Shown here: positions 8,845 to 16,799 of the stretch, piece after piece
Position numbering within the stretch: the stretch's first letter is position 1
Layout: every line of letters begins with the position of its first letter
NCBI GenBank assembly: GCA_014189435.1
Contig: CP050293.1
Span: 1,307,001 to 1,371,000, forward strand
Direction: 5' to 3'
Origin: Mesorhizobium loti
GTDB taxonomy: Bacteria > Pseudomonadota > Alphaproteobacteria > Rhizobiales > Rhizobiaceae
Length of the DNA: 64,000 bases
Notes under the pieces: model-generated
Databases searched by the model: none
Told to the model about the DNA's origin: nothing
What the model saw: only the letters and a program-made list of their open reading frames with translations
Made by a program: the position numbers and the translations under genes

Positions 8845-10374
8845 ATGGCTGACAGCGTCAGAAAAGCGGTCGGCGTCGAGACCATCGGCATGACCATGCG
8901 CTTCGGCGGCTTCACGGCGCTGGACGGGGTGTCGGTGAAGGTGCCGGCAGGCTCGTTCCACGCGCTGCTCGGCGAGAACGGCGCCGGCAAGTCGACGCTG
9001 GTCAAATGCATGATGGGTTTTTATCATCCAACCTCCGGCGACATGCTGGTCGAAGGGCGGGAAGTCAGGATCGCCAGTCCGAAGGACGCCTCGGCGCTCG
9101 GGCTCGGCATGGTCTACCAGCATTTCACGCTGGTGCCGTCGCTGACCGGCGCCGAGAACCTCGTCATCTCGCGCGAAAAAGTTCCCGGCATTATCGACTG
9201 GCGCAAGGAGCGCGCCGACCTTGCCGTGTTCATGGAGCGCATGCCGTTCAAGCTGCCGCTCGACGTCAAGGTGGCGGGGCTTGCGGCCGGCGAGAAGCAG
9301 AAGCTCGAAATCATCAAGCAGCTCTATCTCGGCCGCAGCTTCCTGGTGCTGGACGAGCCGACCTCGGTGCTCACGCCTGGCGAGGCACAGGAAGTGCTGG
9401 GCCTTGTCCGCGAGATGACAAGGGCAGGCGATCTCACCGTGCTGATGATCTCGCACAAGTTCCATGAGGTCACCGCCTTCGCCGATGATGTCAGCGTGCT
9501 GCGCAAGGGCAGGCTTACGGGAACCGGCCGCGTCGCCGACCTCGACCACAAGGCGATGGCGGCGATGATGATCGGCGACCAGCCGATCGCGGCACTCGAC
9601 AGCCGTGCGGCGCCGAAACCCGATGCCGAGATCGTGCTCAAGGTCAAATCGCTGAAGGCGCCGGACCGCACTGGTCTGAAGTCGATCCGCATCGAGGATC
9701 TCGGCGTGCGCTCGGGCGAGATCGTTGGTATCGCCGGCATTTCCGGCAACGGCCAGAAGGAATTTCTGGAAGTGCTGGCCGGCCAGCGGCCGCGCGATGC
9801 GGGCGAAGTGCTGGTGCGCGGGTCGGCCTATGCGGCGACGCGTGCCGAGGCCCGCGCGCTCCATGTGCGGCTCATTCCCGAGGAGCCGCTGAAGAATGCC
9901 TGCGCGCCGAAGATGACGGTGGCCGAGAACATCTCCTTCCGCACCTTCGACATGGACGGCAACGGCAAGCCGGTGAGCTGGATCAGCACAAGCGCCATCC
10001 GCGCCTTCGGCGCCAGGCTGGTGGAGCAATTCAAGGTCAAGACCGCATCGCTGTCGTCGCCCATCGCCTCGCTGTCGGGCGGCAATGTGCAGCGCGCGGT
10101 GCTGGCGCGCGAACTGACCGGCGAGGTCGACCTGCTGATCGTCTCCAACCCATGCTTCGGCCTCGACTTCTCGGCTGTGGCCGAGATCCGCGCCCGCATC
10201 ATGAAGGCGCGCAATGCGGGTGCCGCCGTGCTTCTGATGTCGGAAGATCTCGACGAACTGCTGGAATTGTCGGACCGCATCTTCGTCATGTCGGACGGCG
10301 CGCTGGTCTATGAGACGCCGATCGCCGGGGCGAGTGTGCAGACCATCGGCGAGCACATGGCGGGGCACCACTGA
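8845..10374 (+). CDS. ABC transporter ATP-binding protein, two nucleotide-binding domains
   Basis: A 509-residue energising subunit with two fused ABC domains, the usual build for BMP-type systems. The first domain has Walker A GENGAGKSTL near residues 42-51 and Walker B FLVLDEPTSVL. The second has a degenerate Walker A (GISGNGQKEF) but a good signature LSGGNVQRAV and LLIVSNPCFGLDF in place of the usual LDEP, so only the first site is likely to hydrolyse ATP fully; this is normal in the family. It lies 9 bases after biuH, and its TGA overlaps the ATG of the next hydrolase. Confidence 0.9.
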   Translation: MADSVRKAVGVETIGMTMRFGGFTALDGVSVKVPAGSFHALLGENGAGKSTLVKCMMGFYHPTSGDMLVEGREVRIASPKDASALGLGMVYQHFTLVPSLTGAENLVISREKVPGIIDWRKERADLAVFMERMPFKLPLDVKVAGLAAGEKQKLEIIKQLYLGRSFLVLDEPTSVLTPGEAQEVLGLVREMTRAGDLTVLMISHKFHEVTAFADDVSVLRKGRLTGTGRVADLDHKAMAAMMIGDQPIAALDSRAAPKPDAEIVLKVKSLKAPDRTGLKSIRIEDLGVRSGEIVGIAGISGNGQKEFLEVLAGQRPRDAGEVLVRGSAYAATRAEARALHVRLIPEEPLKNACAPKMTVAENISFRTFDMDGNGKPVSWISTSAIRAFGARLVEQFKVKTASLSSPIASLSGGNVQRAVLARELTGEVDLLIVSNPCFGLDFSAVAEIRARIMKARNAGAAVLLMSEDLDELLELSDRIFVMSDGALVYETPIAGASVQTIGEHMAGHH

Positions 10375-11042
10375 TGGCTGAAATCGATGCGCAGCCTTTT
10401 GCCTTTGCGTTCAAGCCGCAGACGATGGCGCTGGTCGTCATCGACATGCAGCGCGATTTCGCCGAGCCGGGCGGTTTCGGCGCCAGCCTCGGCAACGACG
10501 TCAGCCGTATCACCGCCATCGTGCCGACGGTGAAGAAACTGATCGAGGGGTTCCGCGGCGCCGGCCTGCCGGTGATCCACACCATGGAGTGCCATCGCGC
10601 CGACCTGTCGGACCTGCCGCCGACCAAGCGCAATCGCGGCAATCCGTCGATCCGCATCGGCGATGTCGGGCCGATGGGCCGCGTGCTGATCGTCGGCGAG
10701 CCGGGCACGGCGATCCTCGACGAACTCAAGCCGCTGCCCGGCGAGATCGTCATCGAGAAGCCCGGCAAGGGCGCTTTCTACGCGACCAGCTTCGGTGACG
10801 AGCTGAAGCGGCTCGGCGCGCAGCAACTGGTTTTCGCCGGCGTCACCACCGAAGTCTGCGTGCAGACGACGATGCGCGAGGCCAATGATCGCGGCTATGA
10901 GTGCCTGCTCGCCGAAGACGCCACGGAAAGCTATTTTCCCGAATTCAAGGCGGCGGCCATCGCCATGATCCGGGCGCAAGGCGCCATCGTCGGCTGGACG
11001 GCGACGACCGACCAGGTGTTGCAGGGACTTGCCGATGGCTAA
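10374..11042 (+). CDS. trtA: Isochorismatase-like cysteine hydrolase, probable triuret hydrolase
   Basis: A 222-residue paralogue of BiuH. The triad is present: Asp24 in VVIDMQRDF, Lys in IEKPGKGAF and Cys in TTEVCVQTT. Its start (DAQPFAFAF) and its RDFAEPGGFG loop differ from BiuH. Triuret hydrolases (TrtA), described from Herbaspirillum and related soil bacteria, are the sister group of BiuH and often lie beside it. They cut triuret to carboxybiuret, which loses CO2 to give biuret. The enzyme would therefore act one step before BiuH. The assignment rests on sister-family position and context; another ureide or amide remains possible. The start overlaps the upstream stop by one base. Confidence 0.6.
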   Translation: MAEIDAQPFAFAFKPQTMALVVIDMQRDFAEPGGFGASLGNDVSRITAIVPTVKKLIEGFRGAGLPVIHTMECHRADLSDLPPTKRNRGNPSIRIGDVGPMGRVLIVGEPGTAILDELKPLPGEIVIEKPGKGAFYATSFGDELKRLGAQQLVFAGVTTEVCVQTTMREANDRGYECLLAEDATESYFPEFKAAAIAMIRAQGAIVGWTATTDQVLQGLADG

Positions 11043-11385
11043 TCTGAGTTTTGCCGGCCTCGTCAGCGGCGGCTGGCGCGATCTGGCGTTCGAGCCTTTT
11101 CGCGAGGGCATCACGGTGCACTGGCTGCTCAAGGGCGGGCCGGTCGAGCCGTCGGTGGCGATCCTCGACTACCGGCCGGGCGCCGGCGTGCCGCGTCACC
11201 GCCATGTCGGGCTGGAAACCATCGTCGTGCTCAAGGGCACGCAGAGTGACGAGAATGGCGACTATCCATCCGGCAGCGTCATCCTGAACCCGGTCGGGAC
11301 CGAGCATTCGGTGTGGACGAAAGACGGCTGCGTCGTGCTGATCCAGTGGGACCTGCCGGTGATCATTCTGGGAGAGGCCACATGA
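11035..11385 (+). CDS. Small cupin protein of the biuret operon
   Basis: A 116-residue single-domain cupin, similar to the ChrR-type cupins. The metal-binding pattern is visible as GAGVPRHRHVGLETIVVLKG and a later GTEHSVW histidine. Its role is not known; it may bind a pathway intermediate or help a hydrolase. ATG 11035 lies inside the end of the preceding gene (8-base overlap), and its TGA overlaps the atzF start, so it is tightly coupled in the operon. A TTG two codons earlier is a less likely start. Confidence 0.8.
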   Translation: MANLSFAGLVSGGWRDLAFEPFREGITVHWLLKGGPVEPSVAILDYRPGAGVPRHRHVGLETIVVLKGTQSDENGDYPSGSVILNPVGTEHSVWTKDGCVVLIQWDLPVIILGEAT

Positions 11386-13233
11386 GCGAGATCCGCTTCG
11401 ACATCGGCAGTCTGCACGCGGCCTATGCGGCCGGCGTCAGTGTCGCGGGCATGATCGATGCCGTTCATGCCCGCATCGCGGCGGCCGACGATCCGGGCAT
11501 CTTCATCCATCTCGCCGGCAAGGCGGACATGCTGGCGCAGGCGCAAAAGCTCGGACCGTTCGATCCGGCGGCCAGGCCGCTTTGGGGCGTGCCGTTCGCG
11601 GTCAAGGACAACATCGATGTCGCCGGCATGCCGACGACCGCCGCCTGCGCTGAATATGCCTATACGCCCGACGAGGACGCCACCGTGGTGGCGCGGCTGA
11701 AGGCAGCCGGGGCGCTGGTGGTCGGCAAGACCAATCTCGACCAGTTCGCCACCGGCCTGGTCGGCGTGCGCACGCCGTACCCGATTCCGAGGAACGCTGT
11801 CGATGCCAGCCTGGTGCCGGGCGGTTCCTCTTCGGGATCCGCCGTAGCGACGGCGCGCGGCATCGTCTCCTTCGCGCTCGGCACCGATACGGCCGGCTCC
11901 GGCCGCATCCCCGCCGGCCTCAACAACATCGTCGGGCTGAAGCCGACGGTGGGCGCGCTCTCAGCCACCGGCGTCGTGCCGGCCTGCCGCACGCTCGACT
12001 GCATCTCGGTGTTCGCGCTGACCGTCGATGACGCCTATGCGGTGTTCGGCGTTGCTGCCGCGAAGGATGCGGCCGACGCCTATTCGCGCGCGATCAAGGT
12101 GCCGGCGCTTGCCACCCGCCCGCCGGTGCTAAGCGTCGGTGTGCCTGCGAAGGATGATTTGAAATTCTTCGGCGACACTTCCATGCAGGCCGGCTTCGAA
12201 GCGGCTCTTGCCGTGCTGGAGACGCTCGGCTGCCGGCTGGTCGAAATCCCGTTCGGCGATTTCTACGCCACCGCCAATCTTCTCTATGAAGGCGCCTGGG
12301 TTGCCGAACGCTACGCGGCGATCCACGACTTCATGGACGGCAACGAAGCCGTCATGCATCCGGTAACGCGGAAGATCATCGGCGGCGCGCGCAATCTCTC
12401 GGCCGCGGACGCCTTCAAGGGCCTCTATGCGCTGCAGGCCTACAAAGCGAAGCTCGCCCCGGTCATCGCTTCGGTCGACCTGTTCTGCGTGCCGACCGCG
12501 CCGACGCACTATTCTCTGGAGGCGGTGCTCGCCGACCCGATCACCACCAACAGCCGGCTCGGCACCTACACCAATTTCGTCAATCTGCTCGACATGTGCG
12601 GCATCGCCGTGCCGACCGGCAAGCGCGACGACGGGCTGCCTATGAGCGTCACCTTGCTGGCCATGGCGGGCAGGGGACTGGCTGGCCGCGGAAGTTGCCC
12701 GCGACATCCATGAGGCGAGCGGCGTCCCGATGGGAGCAACCGGCTGGGCACACCCCGGCAGCGCACCGCATGGCGAGCGCGCGCCGGACGAGATGATCGA
12801 TCTGGTGGTCGTTGGCGCGCATCTTTCGGGCATGCCCCTCAACTGCCAATTGAGCCAGCTCGGCGCGCGGTTTTCGCGCGCGGCAAGAACGTCCGCCGCC
12901 TACAGGCTCTATGCGCTGACCGGCCAGTCCGTGCCCAAGCCGGGGCTGATCCGTGTCGCCGAGGGTGGCGCTGCCGTCGAGGTCGAAGTCTGGCGGCTGT
13001 CCCCGGACGCCTTCGGTCGCTTCGTCGCGGCCATTCCGCCGCCGCTCGGCATCGGGACCATCGAACTCGAGGACGGCAGTTCGGCCAAGGGTTTTCTGGT
13101 CGAAACCGCCGGCTTAGGCGGCGCGTCCGACATTTCATCCTTCGGCGGCTGGCGCCGCTTCGTCGGCCGCAGCCAAGACATGGCGGAACCAAGCGATCAG
13201 CGACCGAAAAGGCCGCTAGGCGTTCCTATCTGA
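11382..13233 (+). pseudogene. atzF: Allophanate hydrolase, interrupted by a frameshift
   Basis: Allophanate hydrolase splits allophanate into ammonia and CO2, the last step of the biuret route. The amidase-signature domain is intact, with Lys75 (GVPFAVKDN), cis-Ser149 (PGGSSSGS) and nucleophile Ser173 (DTAGSGR), all offset by 16 from Pseudomonas AtzF K91/S165/S189. In frame one the protein ends at 12713 after a run of unrelated residues. The C-terminal domain continues in the next frame from GDWLAAEVARDIHEASG to AGLGGASDISSFGGWRRF, stopping at 13233. One extra G in the run at 12673-12676 explains the break. Rejoined, it is about 616 residues, the normal length. It may be a sequencing error or a real disruption. 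Confidence 0.85.
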
Positions 13234-13395
13234 TTGGGATAACGCAGCGGCAACCGGGAGTTGGCTCCCAAAAAGGGTTTCCCAGACGACGCGGAAACGC
13301 CCGCGCCGATGCCTGCTGCCCCGCGCCTGCGAACCTATGTCGAGGAGCAGGGTTATTGGGCCAGTCGCAAGATAGCCCCAATGCGTCGAAGCAAA

Positions 13396-13920
13396 CTACT
13401 TCGGCTTGCGGCCGAGGCCCATGGATTTGGCCATTTTCGAGCGAGTTTCGGAATAATTTTGCGCCACCATCGGGTAGTTGGCAGGCAAGTTCCATTTCTT
13501 TCGATATTGGTCCGGCGTCAGGCCATAACTTGTCTGGAGATGCCGCTTCAACGATTTGAAACGCCCGCCATCCTCCAGGCAGATGATGAAATCGGGTGTG
13601 ACGGATTTTCTCACAGCGACGGCTGCTTTGAGCTCATCGGGCCGAACATCGGGAACCCCGATCGAAATGGCCTTGATCGAAGCGTATATCGTGCCGATGA
13701 ACTCGGGGAGCTGAGCGGCGGGCAGGGGGTTGTTCGAGACGTAAGCCGACACAAGATCCGCAGCTATGGCAATGACTGGGTCACCATGCCTCTCACCGTT
13801 GAAACGCGCTTCGGTGACGTCGTGCAGTCGGATTGGAACGCCTTCGAAATTGTCTCCCGTCCTGACTATAGTCGGTCTTGCATAAGGCTTCTTCAAAAGA
13901 CGTCTCCGTTTGGCGTGCAC
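13396..13920 (-). CDS. Ros/MucR-family transcriptional regulator lacking zinc ligands
   Basis: A 174-residue protein of the Ros/MucR family, which in rhizobia controls exopolysaccharide and symbiotic genes by binding AT-rich DNA and oligomerising. The DNA-binding region FKSLKRHLQTSYGLTPDQYR and the tail WNLPANYPMVAQNYSETRS are typical. Of the four zinc ligands of Ros (C79, C82, H92, H97), the equivalents here are Cys114, Asp117, His127 and Tyr132, so only two remain. Mesorhizobium Ml-type homologues fold without zinc in the same way. It is divergent from the DUF6502 gene, and two palindromes lie between them. The N-terminal start is uncertain, since about 45 residues precede the usual family start. 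Confidence 0.85.
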   Translation of the reverse strand: MHAKRRRLLKKPYARPTIVRTGDNFEGVPIRLHDVTEARFNGERHGDPVIAIAADLVSAYVSNNPLPAAQLPEFIGTIYASIKAISIGVPDVRPDELKAAVAVRKSVTPDFIICLEDGGRFKSLKRHLQTSYGLTPDQYRKKWNLPANYPMVAQNYSETRSKMAKSMGLGRKPK

Positions 13921-13954
13921 CGTTTGGCGGCTGGTGGTATTGGCGGCACAAATT

Positions 13955-14004
13955 GTGGGAAAATTTCACACGTGTCAACGTGCTATTGTGGAAGCATTTC
14001 CCAC
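13955..14004. promoter_or_regulatory. Two palindrome sites between mucR-like and DUF6502 genes
   Basis: GTGGGAAAATTTCACAC (13955-13971) and GTGGAAGCATTTCCCAC (13988-14004) are variants of the perfect pair at 16475 and 16622. Their centres are 33 bases apart, about three helical turns, so a protein could bind both on one face. They sit about 70-120 bases before the DUF6502 start and 35-85 bases before the divergent mucR-like start. The protein that binds is unknown. Confidence 0.5.
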
Positions 14005-14075
14005 GGGCTATTTTCGGGCGGCATTTTCGAGCGATGGATGGCCGGTTTCGTGACGGGCGCGTGAAGGGGACGACG

Positions 14076-14945
14076 ATGAGCAGATCGGCGGGACAATATC
14101 TGGATCCCGATGGGGTCCAGAACACGCTGAACCGGGTTCTTCGCCCCTTGGTGCGGCTGGCCATCAAGTGCGGGGTGACGTTTCCGACCTTCGTCGATCT
14201 GTTGCGTCAGCTTTACGTCAATGTCGCGGAGCATGAATTCGCGTTGCCCGACAAGCAGCAGACGGACAGCCGGGTCAGCCTGCTGACAGGCGTCCACCGA
14301 AAGGAGGTCAGCCGGCTGAGAGGAGCCGGCGCGCCGGTCCGGGTGGTGCCCGAATCCGTTTCCAGGACGAGTGCCATTGTCGCGCGCTGGCTTGCCGATC
14401 CGTTGTTTGTCGATGCCAGGGGGATGCCGTTGCCGTTGGCGCGAACGAGTGAAGCCGGAGAGCCATCCTTTGCCGGCCTGGTGGAATCGGTGACCCGCGA
14501 TCTGCGGCCGAGAGCCGTCCTGGACGATTGGCTCGACCGAAAGCTCGTTGAAATCGACGCGAAGGATCGCATCGTCCTGATGGAAGGGGCCATGGTGCCG
14601 CGAGGAGACGGTGAGGTCCGGCTTTACTATTTTGCCCGAAATCTCGGGGATCATGCGGCCGCCGCGGTCGAAAATGTCCTGGCCGACGATCCGCCGTTTC
14701 TCGAGCGTGCCGTCCACTATGACGGGCTGTCGGCGGAGCTTGCCCGGTCGCTCGAGATCTATAGCCGCGAAGTCGCGGTCGAAACGCTGCTGCGTTTGAA
14801 CAAATATGCAAACCAGGCCATTCAAACCGATCCGGGCGGCACCAGCCGGTGGAATTGCGGTGTCTACATTCTCAGGTCGGACGGTGCTTCGCTCGTTGCC
14901 GAGGAATTGCCCCAGCAGAGCCAGGCCGGCGGAGGGACCCCATGA
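14076..14945 (+). CDS. DUF6502 family protein
   Basis: A 289-residue protein of a family with no known function. The N-terminal third contains SLLTGVHRKEVSRLR, which looks like a helix-turn-helix, so a regulatory role is possible. The middle includes ARWLADPLFVDARGMPLPL, a typical DUF6502 segment, and the C-terminal part is helical. No signal peptide or membrane segment is visible, so it should be cytoplasmic. ATG 14076 was preferred to the open frame upstream because GAAGGGGA precedes it and family similarity starts there. Its TGA overlaps the ATG of the exported DUF5666 protein, a pairing that implies a joint function. Confidence 0.8.
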   Translation: MSRSAGQYLDPDGVQNTLNRVLRPLVRLAIKCGVTFPTFVDLLRQLYVNVAEHEFALPDKQQTDSRVSLLTGVHRKEVSRLRGAGAPVRVVPESVSRTSAIVARWLADPLFVDARGMPLPLARTSEAGEPSFAGLVESVTRDLRPRAVLDDWLDRKLVEIDAKDRIVLMEGAMVPRGDGEVRLYYFARNLGDHAAAAVENVLADDPPFLERAVHYDGLSAELARSLEIYSREVAVETLLRLNKYANQAIQTDPGGTSRWNCGVYILRSDGASLVAEELPQQSQAGGGTP

Positions 14946-15976
14946 GCCGGAGGCCGACGAGGCGGGATTTCCTGACGCTCGGAGCCGCCGCGCCGGCGGT
15001 GGTTTTCAGTCTTCTCGCGAGAGCGACGGAACCGTCGAAAGACCAGGGGATTGGCGGGACCGGTTGGACGGCGGGAACGGACGGCGATCAAGGCATCGGC
15101 GGCACCGGCATCGTGGGAACGATACAGCGCTTCGGCAGTATTTTCGTCAACGATGTCCGCGTTGGCTATCAGCCGGACGTGCCGGTCTGGATTGACGGGG
15201 TCCGTGCTGCCGCAGGCAGCCTGAAGGTCGGGCATGTCGTGCGGGTCGCGGTGGTGCAGCAGGCAGGTCGCGTCGTTACCTCTGCGATCCATGTCACCAG
15301 CGAGGTGGTTGGCCCTGTCGACCGGGTTACTGCCGGCTCGGTATGGGTCCTGGGGCAGCATGTCGACATCAGCGGCATTGCGAAGGGATTGAAGATCGCG
15401 ACGGGCGATATCGTCGCCGCCCACGGCATTCGGTGGCCCGATGGGACGATTGTCGCGAGCCTGGTCGAGGCCAGGCCGCATGAAACGCAATATCTGGTTC
15501 GTGGCCTGGCACTCGTGACGTCAGGCGCATTGCTGGTGGGACGGCTCAAGATCGGGCCGAAATCGTCAGCTCTGGCAAACCGGCGCGTTCAACTGACCCT
15601 GACCAAGGTCGCGGATGGATACAAAGTGGTGCATCTGGAGGCGGAGGCCCCGGTTCCGCAGACCTATGTTGGAAGCGTCCTGTACGAGACCTTTCTGCAG
15701 CGCTGGGAACACCGGCTCAAATCAGGTCTGGGTGTCGTCATTGATGGCCAGACCGGCGATTCGAAGTCGACAGCCAATGTCCGGGCGTTTCTCGATGTCA
15801 GGTTTGATCGGGACGGGAAGATTGTCTCGGCGTCCCGCCAAGGCAATGCCGGCAATCAATCGCCAGATCGACCGGGTCGGCCCCCTGGCGGGCCGAATGG
15901 ACCTAGCGGCCCTGGCGGCCAACCCGGAGGTGGTCCGGGCGGACCTGACGGCCCTGGCGGGCCGAGCGGGCCTTAG
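14942..15976 (+). CDS. DUF5666 exported protein with Gly/Pro-rich tail
   Basis: A 344-residue protein starting with a twin-arginine-type signal (RRPTRRDFLTLGAAAPAV), so it is probably exported by Tat. Two GIGGTG motifs follow. The body contains repeated beta-rich units typical of DUF5666 (GTIQRFGSIFVNDVRVG, VDRVTAGSVWVLGQHVDISG and a third degenerate unit). The last about 35 residues are a collagen-like string built of PGGPNGP- and GGPGGPDG-type triplets, likely unfolded. It is translationally coupled to DUF6502 by a 4-base overlap. Its biochemical role is unknown; a cell-envelope or metal/ligand-binding role is only a guess. Confidence 0.8.
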   Translation: MSRRPTRRDFLTLGAAAPAVVFSLLARATEPSKDQGIGGTGWTAGTDGDQGIGGTGIVGTIQRFGSIFVNDVRVGYQPDVPVWIDGVRAAAGSLKVGHVVRVAVVQQAGRVVTSAIHVTSEVVGPVDRVTAGSVWVLGQHVDISGIAKGLKIATGDIVAAHGIRWPDGTIVASLVEARPHETQYLVRGLALVTSGALLVGRLKIGPKSSALANRRVQLTLTKVADGYKVVHLEAEAPVPQTYVGSVLYETFLQRWEHRLKSGLGVVIDGQTGDSKSTANVRAFLDVRFDRDGKIVSASRQGNAGNQSPDRPGRPPGGPNGPSGPGGQPGGGPGGPDGPGGPSGP

Positions 15977-16004
15977 CGGCTCATCGTTTCATGGGAGCCT
16001 CCTG

Positions 16005-16090
16005 GCTTCGTCATCCCTTGGGCTGCAGAGCAGCTCCAGGGGTCTGCGCCGCGTCGCTGCGCTCCTTGCTCCGCCCGTGGATGACGAAGC
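16005..16090. repeat. Palindrome-ended intergenic repeat
   Basis: GCTTCGTCATCC (16005-16016) and GGATGACGAAGC (16079-16090) are perfect 12-base inverted ends of an 86-base segment just after the DUF5666 gene. Rhizobial genomes carry many intergenic copies with these ends. Its interior is rich in short palindromes and codes for nothing evident. Confidence 0.6.
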
Positions 16091-16474
16091 GATGGATGGT
16101 CGCGCTTATCGCCAAGGCATGCGCGCCGTCAGCGAGCGAGCGGTCAAGACTTCTGTGTCGAGGAACTGACGGTCCGGCAAGCGCGGATCTGTCAATCCCA
16201 CGGTGTTGTGGCGATGGAAAAATCGCTGCTGGCGAAGCCGTTTCGAAGGGAGTGACAATCCGGCCGGTCCGTCCTTTGCGATAGACGAAACCGGCCGGTG
16301 CAGCCGTACGGGGGCTCGTTAAAGCGGGGGGCTTGAGCTTTTTTGTACGGCCGCTTTCCGCGGATCACACGGGGGGCGGGTGATCCGCCGAAATTCGATT
16401 CCGGTACGCTGCAGGGCAGGTTCCGGTCGACGTTAGCCTCGCTCCTCTTTGCATGTCGCTGACGAGTTCTATCT

Positions 16475-16638
16475 GTGGGAAAATTACCCACAAGTCAATT
16501 CCCCCGCGCTTCATTTTTAATGCAGCTCTTCGCCAACAGCCCTGGTCGCACGCCATCTTCCCTGACTGCGGACGCAGGTTTGAGGCGTTCCGCGCGCTGT
16601 TGCGTGCTCGATGCGCTTGACGTGGGTAATTTTCCCAC
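16475..16638. promoter_or_regulatory. Two exact inverted copies of a 17-bp palindrome before the glycosyltransferase
   Basis: GTGGGAAAATTACCCAC at 16475-16491 recurs as its exact reverse complement at 16622-16638, centres 147 bases apart (about 14 helical turns). They lie in the 824-base gap between the DUF5666 gene and the glycosyltransferase at 16800, and match the two weaker sites in front of DUF6502. This looks like an operator pair for repression by looping. Apart from these and the repeat at 16005, nothing recognisable fills the gap. Confidence 0.55.
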
Positions 16639-16799
16639 GTATTGAAGCTCAGATCCTGGCGGCGCTTTTCAGAAGATCGGCGCCGCGGATCAGAGGTTTA
16701 AGAAAGTACAGCCGCAGCAATGCGGATCGATAGGCGTGTTTTCTGTTCTGATGGAAGAACAGCCATGACCGCGTTAAATGCAACACCAAGGGTAAATAG

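Noticed and set aside
8029..10371. A 780-residue minus-strand frame opposite biuH and the ATPase
   Set aside because: Shadow frame; both plus-strand genes have complete catalytic motifs.
13256..13274. Terminator after atzF
   Set aside because: The GGGAG-CTCCC stem is followed by an A run on the plus strand, so it lacks the T tract needed there.
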